A stretch of DNA of 64,000 bases from Nissolia schottii (lineage: Eukaryota > Streptophyta > Magnoliopsida > Fabales > Fabaceae): contig QANU01055992.1 in assembly GCA_003254905.1 (NCBI GenBank), positions 91,603 through 155,602 of the forward strand, given 5' to 3'. The notes beneath the pieces are model-generated. The model searched no databases and was not told the DNA's origin. It worked only from the letters and a program-made list of their open reading frames with translations. The translations under genes were made by a program, and so were the position numbers. This document shows positions 12,351-24,549 of this stretch, one piece after another. Every line of letters starts with the position of its first letter. Position 1 is the stretch's first letter.

Positions 12351-14814
12351 TGTTCACAATTCACAAGTAATAACAAAAATAATTATTTTTATAGTAAGCT
12401 AGCATGCTAATCAAAAGATTAGGTTAAGTGGATTACTTTGTTGAAGGTTGAAGAAGCGATGCAGTTTTTGGCGCGACGTGCAACTCTTCTCTGATACACC
12501 ATGACGTGGCTCCTCTCTGGCATGGCGTAATGCATGCAACTCAAGTGAGGGGTGATGACTACGTGAGTGGATGAACAAAGTGTTAAAGTGAATAAGTCAA
12601 GTAGAGGCAATTTTCAAAAGACTCAACATATTAGAGTATTAGGATAACAAAACTCTCAATCTTTTTTTATATATACAAAATGACTAAAGGAACTCATTTT
12701 TAATTGGGCTCTTATTAAAAAATTCATCAAATTCATGAGCTCAAAAAAATATAAATGAATGCATGTGTTACAGCTCACTAAGGGTACAAACATATTTGTT
12801 TAGTTTTTATAACCAAAAATAAATTTTTAAGTGTAAGGATTTTGTGATTTTAAAATGCAAAACATATCAATTCTACTTCAATTCACTTTTAAATAATATT
12901 CAAAACATTTTTAGGTATCAAAAATATGAAAGTTATCGTTTTTAAATTTTGAAGCGAGCTTTTAACTATTTTTAGGGACAATATACACAAATATTTTAAT
13001 AACAAGCGGCATCTTACTTAGGAGAGATTAGTGTTTATGAGGAAAGATGAAATGTTGTCTGAAAAAATAAATCGAGTGTTAGTATAACTTCATTTAATAT
13101 ATAAAAAAAATTCAGTCTAATTTACCTCTATTCAAATTTATTTGTTGTAGAACTAAATCCAAAGGAAAGCCTACTGAAAAATTAGTCTAGTAGGAGAACT
13201 CTTGTACTAAAGTGCTATACTTTGATAGCATGTCTATATAGATGGGGCTTTGTAACAATATTCAATCTTTTAATATTTTTTCGGAACATCAGAAGATAAA
13301 AAAAACAAACGAAATAAGGAAACTAAAAAACAACAAATTTATTCAATATTCTTGGAGTATGAGACTTACAAAATAATCAGTTATATTGCACCACTGGGAG
13401 TGATTATTTTTTCTAAGAGTTTAGCCACACAAATATGTCAAATCTTATTCCAATCTCAATCATTTTGATTCTACCATATTTATATACTGAAGTTTTGAAA
13501 AAAATTTGAATAAAAATAATTGAAGTGAAAAGCAATTCGATTTTTATACACAAAACACGGACACAAATCGAATTGAACAAATATAAATATATAATATAGA
13601 ATTTCACTCCACCAAAAGAATAAATATAAAGTAATATTATAATACAGCAGTAGTCAAAGTTGAAGGCACAAAAGGGTTTTTTCCCTTTTCATTTTTTCTT
13701 TTTAATTGAGCGGATGCATATGATTGTAGTAAACCGATGCATGGATCGTTTAATTATATAATACTAGTGTTTGGGAATACTAATTTTTTTTTGCTTATTA
13801 ATCATTTTGACCATCTTTAACTATACATTTATTAATATTTTATTTTATTTTATTTTATTTTTTAAAATTTTAATAAATATATAATTAAGAGAATTAATAA
13901 ACTTAAATTTAGTACTCCCAAACATCACTTTTTCCCTAATATGTTCAATCATTCATGGGAAGTGTGGCCTCGTTTCAGAGATTTCGCACACACTCAGCCT
14001 CAAGTCACTTCAAAGCCTCAGATCACACAACATCGAAATGCAATTCCTCTTCTGCTTATGCGCCGCGGGATTCTGTGTTCTGTACTTTCCACACCCAGTT
14101 TGGCAGTTATCACTCCCACGCGCGTTATGGAACCATACTTGTGTCCGCACGTTCCAATTTTACAGAATATGCCACTCATGCAGTCACTATCTTTTTAGTT
14201 ATGCAAAAAATGAAACAAGCCTAGCTAGGTCACCCTCCCTCTTTTATTTTCAACTTCTTCCGTCTACTCTTTCAACTCGTCGTGTGTGTCAGCGTGTGCA
14301 TATATATGTTTAGTCTCATTTCACAATTCCCTGCACAATCGTTTACTGTATAGAATTCCGTTTAGCTACCCACTAATGACTAATATTGATCTTGTTTATA
14401 ACTAATACATTGTATTGTTATATACATGAACTACCATAATGCTATTTCTAACCCTAAAAATTGATAACCAATCTACAACTAAGAGACAAGGCTGGAGAAA
14501 TTTTTTTTAAAAAAAAAGCGAGAGACATAGAGTGACTTTTGAGCTATCTCAAAATTGAGTTTTACATATATTTTTTTTCTCTTATAAAAAATTTGCAGGC
14601 CGAAACCGACATAAATTTTTGACAAATTTTCATTTATCTACAATGTTCTTGAAAATTTCTGTCAAAAGTAAAGAAAGCATTTTAAGCCACAAAAGTAACT
14701 AATAACAAGCGACTGAATTTTTATCAATCAAAAAATTCGTCAATAATCGTTGACACCCTATAATACTATTTTTTTATTTTTATTATTTTAATATGTAATA
14801 ATAAAAGTATATGT
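12351..14814. other. AT-rich intergenic spacer
   Basis: No supported gene. A short (TTTTA)n run lies at about 13838-13861. Overlapping frames at 13941-14313 sit in a more GC-balanced patch but show no domain and no preferred frame. Confidence 0.5.
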
Positions 14815-16368
14815 ATTGTGGACAAGACCGAGAATAAGCCCATTGAATAGCCGTGGATTAGAAACCGATCCAAGCTTGACTCTGTGAAGGTTGGACTTGG
14901 CAGGATCCAAGTCAACATAATTGCTTAGTACTATATCTGACGTGGGGAGATGCTCATTATAAATCCCTACATCACTATGTGTCTCAACCCTATTTCGGAT
15001 ATAACTATTGTGAACGAGCAAGAGCTCAGCCCATCCCTGCAAAGCTCAGGCACGACGAGAACGTGGTTCAAGCTAAGCAGCCAAGGAGGTTCTATAAAAG
15101 AGGAATCAGGGACTAGAGAAGTGATATGTTATCCAACACCCAAAAATCTCACCTAAGACAGTTGTTGACTGAAGTATTAGAGTCCTTTACAGGTCCCTCT
15201 CCCAGGCACTATAACTAGAGCTAGAACACTTCCAGCTCATCAACAACGAATGTATCCAAGGGACACGTCACATTTCCATTCAGAATAGAACATAGGCACC
15301 CATCATGGGGCCCGATAAAACAAACCCTAGCCTTATATTCATCCAAAATCCTAAGCTTGTCCAACCACCATGGTTGGAACCCAAAGCCAAAGTCAGACCA
15401 GGCCATCAAGCCAATACATGACACCAAATGACAACCACAAGATGACCATTGAAGAAATGAAACGGACAATGAAGCAACTGTAGGAACAAAATAAGCTCTT
15501 CACTAATAGAATATAGGATCAAAACAATGCTCGGAATGATGAGGATTGCCATTCCAACATGGAACCAGAAAGAGAGGCTTCCAAACCACCCAGCGATAGT
15601 AGAAACTAGGCAATCCTCATTGATTTAGGGCAATTCTCCAATTCTATCATTAAAGTATGACTCTACTCGAATTTCCAACTACCTATTACCCTCAAGCCTT
15701 ATGATGGAAAATGAGATTCTAACTCCCACCTTATCATGTTCCGATTAATGATGCTAGTGGATGGAGCCATTAATGCACTTCTCTATCGCACAATTCTTAC
15801 CTTCATTGTCGACGCTGCCCTGATATGGTTATCCTCCTTGAAGCCAAGGTTATTCACCATTTCTTCAAATTCAGCGATACCTTATTAGATCACTTCTCCT
15901 TCTCTAATATGTACTAGAAGACCTCAATAAACTCACTCACACTAGTGAGGCAAGAGTCGAATTAGTCCCTCAAAGCATACATCGATAGGTATAACTCTGT
16001 GTTATACAGATATCTAACCTCAACCCAGAGGTTGAGTTGCACAAAATCAAGCAGGGCCTGAGGCCAAGACCCTTCCTAAAAATCTTGGTGGCTAATTGAC
16101 CCCTCACCATGGTAGAGTTTTGGGAGAGGACAGTCAGATTCATTGTGGTAGAAGAATTAGAGAAGGTAGCAAGGATCGGTAAAGGTCGAGGAAAGAGATC
16201 ATCGGACCATGATGACAAGTCTGATTAGAGGCTGAATAGAAGAGAATGCAGAGATCCTAGCCGGTGAGAATGTCAGCAGGAATGACGTGAGTTCCGCAAA
16301 CCACAAGGGAAGTACAATGAGTACACCCCCTGAATGCCAGCATTAGTACAATGAGTACGACCATCATA
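14815..16368 (+). mobile_element. Ty3-type retrotransposon fossil (LTR-like 5' part and gag)
   Basis: The first part looks like an LTR and leader: a TATA-like TTCTATAAAAGAGG near 15090 and a U5-like TATTAGAGTCCTTTACAGGT near 15174-15193. From about 15680 the plus strand encodes a gag domain of the Retrotrans_gag type: LPITLKPYDG, then LIMFRLMMLVDGAINAL, then a segment matching the usual AxxWLSSLKPxSI motif (about 15825-15850). The frame is broken in several places. The right end is cut abruptly at 16368 by CACTA transposase sequence. An old, truncated copy; pol is absent. Confidence 0.68.
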
Positions 16369-17635
16369 AATTTGTGGTAGGTTCAACTCAGGACGTCTAG
16401 AAAACTGTTTCAAATCTGGCCTTGCCTTCTGGTTGTCCTTGGTCTGATCGGTATCCATGACAGTATGCATTATATTATCGAAAACATTTTTTTAATATAC
16501 ACGACATCTACACAATGACGAACCAAGTTATCTTTCCAATACGGCAAATCCTTGAATATACTCTTCTTAGTCTTGTTATGTTCTTCCCTATAACCTTAAA
16601 AACTAACAACTTTCCCAACTTCAGTAATCTTCGAAAGATGTCTAACCCTCCTCAAAATTTCAGGGACAGTTAATCTTTGCGGAGGTTCTTCATTTCGAAT
16701 TATGTTCTTTCGAAATTCATACTTACTGTTTCTAAACGTGTGGCCGGGTTCCAAGAATACCCTATGGGCTATGACAATCAAATCAGGATTGTTTTCGTCT
16801 GTACGATATCCGGAATGCTTTAGTGTCTTTCATACAAATTAGACACACTAAAGTTCTATGTGTCATCCATCCACACAAAATTCCACATCAAAGATGCCCT
16901 CAATACAAAATTTTGCTTCATGGACATGTCATACGTAAGCACACCTTGATTCTATAGCTGGTTCAGTTCATCGATCAAAGGATAAAGAAAAACATCAATA
17001 TTTTCTTTAGGGTTGCTCAGGCTAGAGATTACACAAGATAAAAACATACAAGGGTTTTACATGCACATTTCAAGCAGTAGATTGTACAGTGTAACGATTA
17101 TTGGCCAACATGAGTAAGGTTTGCTAAATTGATTGTTAGGAGTAAACCCATCAGAACAAAGCCCTAATCTAACACTTTGAGGTTTTGCGGCAAAGTCGGG
17201 GTAAACTCTGTGAAATTGTTTTGACGCTTCACCATGAGAAGGGTGAGTCACGCGACCATCGTTTTTTCTATTTTCAATATGTCATCTCATGTGCGGTGCT
17301 GAGCTCATTAATGTAAATAACTTCTTAAGTCTTGGAATTAAAGGCAAGCAATGCATTCGTTTAAAAGAAACACCCTTATATCTCCCAAGACCTACTCTCC
17401 TTGACTTAAACCTATCGGCACCACAAAATTTGCGTTGAGTCAAGGTTGTATCATCATTATAATACAACATATAGCTCAATTGACAACAGTCAATCTTGAT
17501 GGACCTTAAGCCAAGTTTAAAAAAAAATACTTTCTTAGCTTGATAAAAATTTGTCAGAATTTTATTCCCCGGTTGTGTCAGCTCTTTAATAAAGTCAAAC
17601 CTGATTAGCATTTAACTTCATAGTCAACATCCTAG
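16369..17635 (-). pseudogene. CACTA (En/Spm) TNP2-type transposase, partial second copy
   Basis: The minus strand encodes pieces of a TNP2-family transposase. These are the N-terminal KFCGADRFKSRRVGLGRYKG (about 17365-17425, with the CxxC of the family), RLGLCSDGFTPNNQFSKPYS (about 17115-17175), and HRVFLEPGHTFRNSKYEFRK (about 16705-16765). It is about 90% identical by eye to 27032-28320 inside the full-length CACTA element. Compared with that copy it has a small internal deletion near 16860-16880 and lacks everything downstream of 16369 (the DUF4218 and DUF4216 regions). Frameshifts and stops make it a pseudogene. It directly abuts the Ty3 gag fossil. Confidence 0.88.
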
Positions 17636-19542
17636 CTTTTACTTGGTTATAAAATATATTTCCCAAATTTGGTCAAATATCACTTTTACTCCGTGGAAGA
17701 ATATAATTCTTTACTTTAAGAATAACTACAAATTCCTGGAATGAAGGACATGGCTGGCCTTAACTTGATCCAACCTGCTACAATACAAGCATTCTATATA
17801 TTGTGTGCTTTTGTTAGCCTCTTATGCTAGCATTTGTTCAAATCCTTTTGAAAGAGTGAGCATCTTAAGGTTATAGCTAATTGGTTCTAGATTTGTAATC
17901 AAAATGAAAGCACAGTTGAAATCAAACTCAGCCATTGATTCAAACTGTACCAAAACATGTTGAGGATATAGCTATTTGGTTCTAGATCTGTAACAAAACA
18001 CTAACCAAAACAGCGAACATATAAGGCACACCAGAAATGCTAAGAAAAAAAAAACACGACAGAACAACACAGATTCAACTTGCCAAGATTCAAAAATTGT
18101 CAAATACATTCACATCAAAAACACAAAAACAACTCCCATAATGGATTGCCCAATAAATCACGTCAGATGCACTGCACAATTCCTGTCTATGGAATGATTT
18201 TTTCTTCCTCCTAATCTCAAGATTATGTCACAGGAGTAACATCACATACATTTTTTTCTTCCTAATTTCAAGATTATGTAACGTGAATGGAGAAAGAGGA
18301 AGAAAGAAATGAACCGCTAACACAACTCAACGGAGGAGGTGGAGAGGGAGCAGAGGAGCACGTGACAGGGCGATGGAGCAAAAGCAGAGTTGCGCCGCGC
18401 TCACCTAGAGAAAGAGCGCGTGGTCACAGGGACAGAATAGTGCGATTTCCTCTGCTCTAGCGCTGGAGGAAGGACAGGAAGGAAACGGCGACGTACGGGG
18501 TGGATGAAGGCGGCGACAAACGTGCTGGAGAAAGGAGGTGACGCGACGCACTAAATGGTGGGGTTTGTGAAACTAGGATTGGTTTATAAAAATATTACTT
18601 TTTAAAAAATAACAAGGGTTAAAATATCTTTTTTATAGTAGTAAAATATCATTTTTTTATTAATTTAGAAGGTTTTACTTCTATAAAAATAAAAGAATGT
18701 GTGAATTTTAGTAAAATTATCTCGTAATTGTAATTTAAATTTTTTAAAAAATGTTATACTTAAAATTATACTAAAATAAATATTTTTTTAAGTCAATTTA
18801 AACATGGTCATTGTCTCCAAGGAATTTAGGAATGTGAAAGTTTAGGGTTCATAATGGGATTTAGGAGAATAAAGAAGAGAAAGAAATAATTGGGAAAGTG
18901 AGATAGATGGAACGGGAAAAGAAGGGGGAAAGAAAATCTTATTAGCGGAAACTTAGTAGTCCAATAATTATGGGAACGGTTTTTGTGTGTATTCGTAAGT
19001 CTAACAACGGTTTTAATTTATAACCATTATTAAATTCTAAAGGCAAGGGTTAAATAAGTGTCCTATAACATAAAAATTGTGCAACAATTCATAAACTGTT
19101 CCATATATGTGTGTGTATACTAAGAGGACAGTTTTCACTTGTTGCTTGAAAATGATAAATAAATTAGATATTATAGCAATCAGTTCCGCAACATGCACAC
19201 CACATTTTGATACATCATACATACACCCGTATTCATATACGGCGGGTCCCATAAAATAACCATTCACTCCACTCTTACTCTCACTCACACGGACGTCAAA
19301 AACACGTGTATTTCAAAACATTCTCTCTTCCACTTTCTTGCGTCGAAAAATAGGATTGCACTCAAAACAGTTCGTTTTCTATCTTCACTCTTGTCGGTCT
19401 CATCACTCTCATCCTTCGTTCTCTCTTCACTCTCATCATTTTCATCTCTCGTCGCTCTCTTCACGCTCGTCTCTCTTCTGCAACTCATCGTGCTCTCTTC
19501 ATTCTCGTACCCATATAAAAGATTGTGCACTCAAATTACATA
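17636..19542. other. Spacer with short direct repeats and a GC-rich patch
   Basis: Homology to the other CACTA copy stops near 17635. The phrase TAGCTAxTTGGTTCTAGAT occurs twice about 90 bp apart (17873 and 17963), and TTCTTCCTxATxTCAAGATTATGT occurs twice (about 18200-18285). The patch 18295-18560 is far more GC-rich than its surroundings and reads on the minus strand like a 5' leader or first exon, perhaps of the adjacent CACTA element. No gene with a recognisable domain. Confidence 0.45.
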
Positions 19543-20046
19543 TATCAGATTCTGCAAAATACTTAACTGTAGGTTAAGTTTTATGCAAATTTGTAAAGTT
19601 TTGTACATGTGAACTAATATTTATAAAGTTTGTCCATTAAATATGTATAAATTTTGTGAACCTATTTATGTTTGAGCAAAATCACAATGTTGTAAATAAT
19701 CACGTAATGTTTGTGCACACAATCATATAAAGTTTGTACACATCAATCAGATATCATATTTTGCAAAAATACTTAACTATACGTTAAGTAATATGCATAA
19801 ACGTAAAATTTATGCATGAGAATGTATAAAAATGTGTGTACACATGTATGTGAACTAGTATTTACAAAGTTTGTCCATTAAAAATGTATAAATTTTGTGA
19901 ACCTATTTATGTTTGAGCAAAATCACAATGTTGTAAACAACTACGTAATGTTAGTGCACTGACATTGATAATGTTTGTGCGCACAGTCATATAAAGTTGT
20001 ACACTCCAATCATATATCATATTCTGCAAAAATACTTAACTATACA
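19543..20046. repeat. Tandem direct duplication, two units and a partial third
   Basis: Units start at 19543, 19751 and 20013, each with ATATCA(G/T)ATT(C/T)TGCAAAA followed by TACTTAACT. The first two share TTTGTCCATTAAAxATGTATA and CACAATGTTGTAAA. Unit length is about 208 then 262 bp because the second holds extra sequence. The phrase GTAATGTTTGTGCA in these units also occurs in the MITE at 39171 and 62481, which suggests a common origin. Confidence 0.85.
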
Positions 20047-20099
20047 TTCTGGTGGTTGTGGTGGTTGATTGACATTATTCTGTGGTGGTTATGGCGGAT

Positions 20100-20406
20100 T
20101 TTGTAGCTCAGAATAGATTGTTTGAAATGTTCGTTTGTGATCTCATGGAGAAAATCACATTAGAGTGCATTTCGTTGTGATATGGTTGAGAAAAATCGCA
20201 TGGGAAGGAAAGTCTATTGTATCCATATAACTGTCATTAATTGCGTATAATTTGGTGGTATATGTACGGGTGTATGTGTTTAAGATTTACACAGAGCATT
20301 TCTGTATAGCAATGGTTACGAAAATTGTTGTCAAAATTTACTCTAAGTTATGGTTTCTGAGGCGTTGCAAAGTTTTGTATTGCCATAGCCCAAATTTGTT
20401 GTAGTG
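20100..20406. mobile_element. CACTA-type transposon terminus (ends at 20406)
   Basis: Read inward from 20406 on the minus strand, the sequence starts CACTACAACAAATTTGGGC, a typical CACTA terminal inverted repeat, followed by subterminal sequence. The matching left end was not found. It may be the 5' end of the truncated element whose transposase piece lies at 16369-17635, though the TIR differs after CACTACAA from that of the full-length CACTA element. A 3-bp target duplication could not be tested without the other end. Confidence 0.6.
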
Positions 20407-20420
20407 GGCCTAAAGGAAAA

Positions 20421-20690
20421 TGTAACGAGGTGGATTTGTAATGACATGGATTATGGAATTGATAGGAATAATTGTGGCATTTTCTGCATTCTTTTGGTTT
20501 GAATTACAAAAGAAAGGATAGTAATGGAAAACTAGAGAGAAGAATATCCTAAGAGAGAGAGGTAGGATAAAACCAATGACAAATTTTCCATACCCTCTTT
20601 ACACCCCCAAACCTCCTATTTATAATATCCTAGACTCCCCAATTGGACTAATTGGGTTATTAGGCTTATAGCTCATTCCTACTTGTTACA
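20421..20690 (-). repeat. 3' LTR of the gag-only element
   Basis: 270 bp, TGTAACGAGGTGG to CCTACTTGTTACA as written on the plus strand. About 96% identical to 22419-22688. It is the 3' LTR because the polypurine tract lies just to its right on the plus strand. Confidence 0.92.
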
Positions 20691-22418
20691 TTACTCCCCC
20701 CTTCAAGATGGACCTTCTCCTCAAGGTTCGAGAATTATCTCTGCCAGGATCCCATTGCTTAAAATAAAATTCATAAGCAATAATCCAACAAGGTTGAATT
20801 ACTTCACTAGAAAAGTTAAATTGGTACTGATCCATAAGAGTCCATCCAGCCCAATACTCATTCCCTAGCATGTAGCACTTCCACCCAAAAACAAATTGGG
20901 CCTCGGAACAAAAATAATGGCTCCTTTCCAGAATATGTTGCCTTCTTGCTGGGTGCTTTGGGCTCTTATTGAAGCCCACTAGGTCCACTATGGCATGTGA
21001 CCCACTTTGCCCCTTAGCAACCCTAACTTCAGCCTTCTTCTCCCAGCCGTGCTCTCTAGAACCTTCCTCCTGCGCCAGTACTCTCATGGCCATGAGAGCT
21101 TCCCTCCCTAACAAGACCAACGTCGCCATAGCAGCCACCAGCATGCGGGCTTCCTTGCCGATCGCCATCACGCTCTTGTTGGTGTCGATATAGTCTCGAT
21201 CTTCTCTCCTGGTGATCGCCGTCGTGCTCTTGCCGTCGACCCCCTTCCCACCGGCATGTCCCCGACGTGCTCGCGTTCTTCTGTCGTTGCCTTCCTCTCG
21301 GTGTTCGCCAGCCACCACGCCGCCTCCGCTCGCAACCTGCTCGCCACACGGCTTCTCTCCCCTTCAACCCAAGCGTGGCACCACCCTCCTTCGCAGTGTC
21401 CTCCTTGCCAGTCATCGTGCTTGTGACCGTGCATGTCGCCGTTGTCACCGCAGTGTGTTCAACGTCGTTGCCCTCCACTCGGCCCCGCACCACCTCTGTT
21501 TCCGTCTTGTCCCCTGCCTCCTTTGTTATCGGTGTCGGTGCCAGAGCTCGTTTGGCCACCACGGTTTCCCTCTCCCTCCACACGCATCTCGCAATGTTAG
21601 GCACCCTTACGTGGTTTCCCCTCCCGGTCGCCGTCGTTGTAGCCGAAGCGCCCTCTTCTAGTGACATCCCCTCCGTCGCCACCTTCAGATCTGGTGGCTC
21701 CGGTGGTGGTTTCTGCGGTGCCTCTGCTGGACGAGCTGTGGATGGATCTGGATGAGGAAATTTCAAATCCAGTTCAAGTAAGTGTAGTTTTACCTCATTT
21801 GCTGCTTGAATATCTGAAATTCCATTTGCTGCTGCTTGAACTGTTGGAGTAGTGAGCTTCAATTCTTGGTTTTTTGTATTTGTATTTGTCTTTGTTTCTG
21901 CTTTTACCCTGATTGGATTCTGCATCTGTTGGTGAATTTCTGTATCTGGAATTTCTGATGCTCGATCTGCATTTTTTGGAATTTTTGTTTTTGATTCTGG
22001 TAATTCTGATTCGTCCTGTAACTGTGATCTCAAATTTTCTATAGTTTCTTCCCAATCAATCTCCCATTCTGAAATAGCATTGTGCGCAATTTCTGGCAAA
22101 ACGGGAGCAAATTCGCTGAAACGCTGCAAGAACGCGAGCTCGAACGTGAACATTGTAGCGGCTGGATTGCGTCTTCGTCATACTCGGAACCACGCCAAGG
22201 CCCTGCCAGTCATTCCCTCTGCTGCCTCCACCAATCGCGACGGATCCGGTGTTCGGCGTGCATCCCAGAATCTTCCAGCACCGAGGATCCACCAGTAGGC
22301 ATTTTCTCCGCTGAATATCAGACGTTTTTCTTCCAATTTTTCTGAATTTTCTGGTGTTGAGGTTGAGTTGTTTTCACCACCATGGATGGTAGGCATGGTG
22401 GGCAATGAAAGCACCATT

Positions 22419-22688
22419 TGTAACGAGGTGGATTTGTAATGGAATGGATTATGGAATTGATAGGAATAATTGTGGTATTTTCTGCATTCTTTTGGTTTGA
22501 ATTACAAAAAAAAAGGATAGTGATGGAAAACTAGAGAGAAGAATATCCTAAGAGAGAGAGGTAGGATAAAACCAATGACAAATTTTTCATGCCCTCTTTA
22601 CACCCCAAACCTCCTATTTATAATATCCTACACTCCCCAATTAGACTAATTGGGTTATTGGGCTTATAGCCCATTCCTACTTGTTACA
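22419..22688 (-). repeat. 5' LTR of the gag-only element
   Basis: 270 bp partner of 20421-20690. Read on the minus strand it carries TATAAATAGGAGG about 80 bp from its start and a pyrimidine-rich R/U5 region, then the primer-binding-site-like sequence at 22418 and below. Confidence 0.92.
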
Positions 22689-24144
22689 TTAAACCTAGGT
22701 AAGTAATTTAAATTAAATCATGTCACTATTAAATTATTTCAGTTAATATTATTTGATATTTGTTTTATCCGTATTGAGTCTTAATCCTAATATAGCTAGC
22801 TTCTATTTTCTCAAGATCCATAAGGCGTACAGAGACCCTTCATACTACAAGTAATTCAAGTTATTGTGATGGATATAAAGTTAATATCGGCATATATTTA
22901 TTATTCTGACGGATGTACAATCGCTCAATATTTGGCAATATATACCTTGTTGGTAAGTATTTACCAATGGTTTGCGTTTTCATCGATTACTTACCGACAT
23001 ATATTTTCGCCGCTATGTACTCATTAGATTTGCCAAAACTTTTGATAATATAATTTATTTATTGACAAAAATATTCATTGATAAATGTGAAAATTTTTTA
23101 ATTGAAATTACGCCAATAAAAAAATTCGTCAATTTAAAAAAATTATTATAATATTTTGTTAAAATATATCCTAGGCTGTAGGCATGGGCTGGGTATGTAG
23201 GCTATAATAGACGTGGATGTGAAGGCTAGAATTGTAGGACTAAAAGTGTCGGACCTGTCAACAAGGGTCTCTCTGTCGCCCCTACCTTCAGTGGTTTTAT
23301 CCCTGCCTCGATTGTTTATTCCAGTCATACTTAAAAAAAAAAAATATATGAACACACTCACAATGCATTATTAAGTTGATTAGTTTCTTAAACCTTTTAA
23401 ATATCATAATTAAATTGCAGCATAAACTGAAGTTAATTGTGCATAAAAACACGCAAACTCAAGTATGCATAAATTAGAATAATTAAAGAAACCACACCTA
23501 CAGACTAACACTCGAGCGCGTACATACACTAACATAACACACACACACACACAAATAAACACTAAAACTTTCACACACACTCACTAACACAGACACTAAC
23601 AATTTTCCACAATCCAAAACACAATAATTAAAGCAACATACACGCACAAGGCCAAATTAAATGAAAAAGTAACACCCAAAGAGAAAAAGAATATGTAAAT
23701 TTGAACCCTCGAAGCCTCAAGTCTTGCAATCATATCCTCATCAGTGATCATGATTAAACATTTTATATCCATTAATACATTACTTCCAATAATCAGAAAT
23801 TTACACACTTATATACATTAAAGAATGCTTCTTAGCTAGGATGTGACTTAGCCATCATGTGAATTGATGTTGGCATAGCATGCCAAATTAAGGGATTGGG
23901 CGTGACATCCCCAAATTTTAGGAATTTGTATTGTCAAAAAAAATTGATAGGGAACTATTAGCATTCAATTTGGCATGAAGGGAATATGCTCTTGAAATGA
24001 AGGGTATGTCATTAAAAATAAGAGTATGTCCTTAATGTAGGACTATATGGTGCTATATGGTTTTAAAATACTAAAGCAAGTTTGGCCTTATGACCAATTT
24101 TCTTTAATTAAAATTGTGATTCTTTGAACAAGGTCTAGTTGTCA
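22689..24144. other. AT-rich spacer, host site of the CACTA insertion
   Basis: No gene is supported. A short (AC)n run lies near 23535-23553. The stretch 22855-23110 contains GACGGATGT and ACCGACATAT phrases like those in CACTA subterminal regions and may be an old remnant. Sequence from about 23907 (GTGACATCCCCAAATTTTAG) resembles the start of a plant Ty3 LTR; the CACTA element at 24145 may have landed in it. These are impressions without confirmed ends. Confidence 0.4.
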
Positions 24145-24549
24145 CACTACAAGAAAAACGTTAGTTATCGTCGGTTTTACCGTTAGATTTTCTTTGATTA
24201 CTGTCTAAATTTATCTTTCCGTCGGAATTATAGTCGGAAACTTGACCGACGGTAAAAGCATCAATGGTAAACTATTATTGTCAGTGTAAACCGATGAAAT
24301 AGCGGTTCAGGAACGGTTTCTACCAAACCGAATACTACTGACTATAACTGATGCTAAAAATATTAATATTTTATTCACTTTACCATCGGAATGAACTGAC
24401 GAAAAATTAATAATATATATACATTTATATTAATATTTTATTGAAATTACCGTCAAATAAAGCTGACGACAATTGTTAATATTTTATTAATATTTTTAAA
24501 CTAGTACCATTGGTATATTACTGTTGGTACTGTATGACAGTAAAGATAA

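Larger units (their letters stand above)
20421..22688 (-). mobile_element. Short gag-only LTR retroelement (non-autonomous)
   Basis: A 2268-bp element bounded by two 270-bp LTRs (TGTAAC...GTTACA). On the minus strand the 5' LTR (22419-22688) is followed by TGGTGCTTTCATTGCC, a primer-binding-site-like stretch, and the 3' LTR (20421-20690) is preceded by the polypurine tract GAAGGGGGGAG. A TATA-like TATAAATAGG lies in each LTR. The interior is only about 1.7 kb and strikingly GC-rich. On the minus strand it encodes gag-like sequence (FSGENAYWWI, then MTGRALAWF, about 22185-22315) followed by a long open stretch of charged, low-complexity protein to about 21056. No protease, RT or integrase is present. 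Coding is broken at least once. The LTRs differ at about 11-12 of 270 positions (about 4%), suggesting an age of a few million years at most. Target duplication is not clear (GAAAA versus TTAAA). Confidence 0.85.

Noticed and set aside
15205-15225. GGCACTATAACTAG as the partner of the CACTA end at 20406
   Set aside because: It differs from CACTACAAC within the core and lies inside the Ty3 leader; likely coincidence.
21212-21755. Plus-strand open frames of 149 and 162 codons in the GC-rich block
   Set aside because: They are antisense shadows of the GC-rich minus-strand gag-like region of the LTR element and match no domain.
22838-22860. CATACTACAAGTAATTC as the left end of a CACTA element
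   Set aside because: The first bases do not match CACTA, and no partner end with a shared 3-bp duplication was found.
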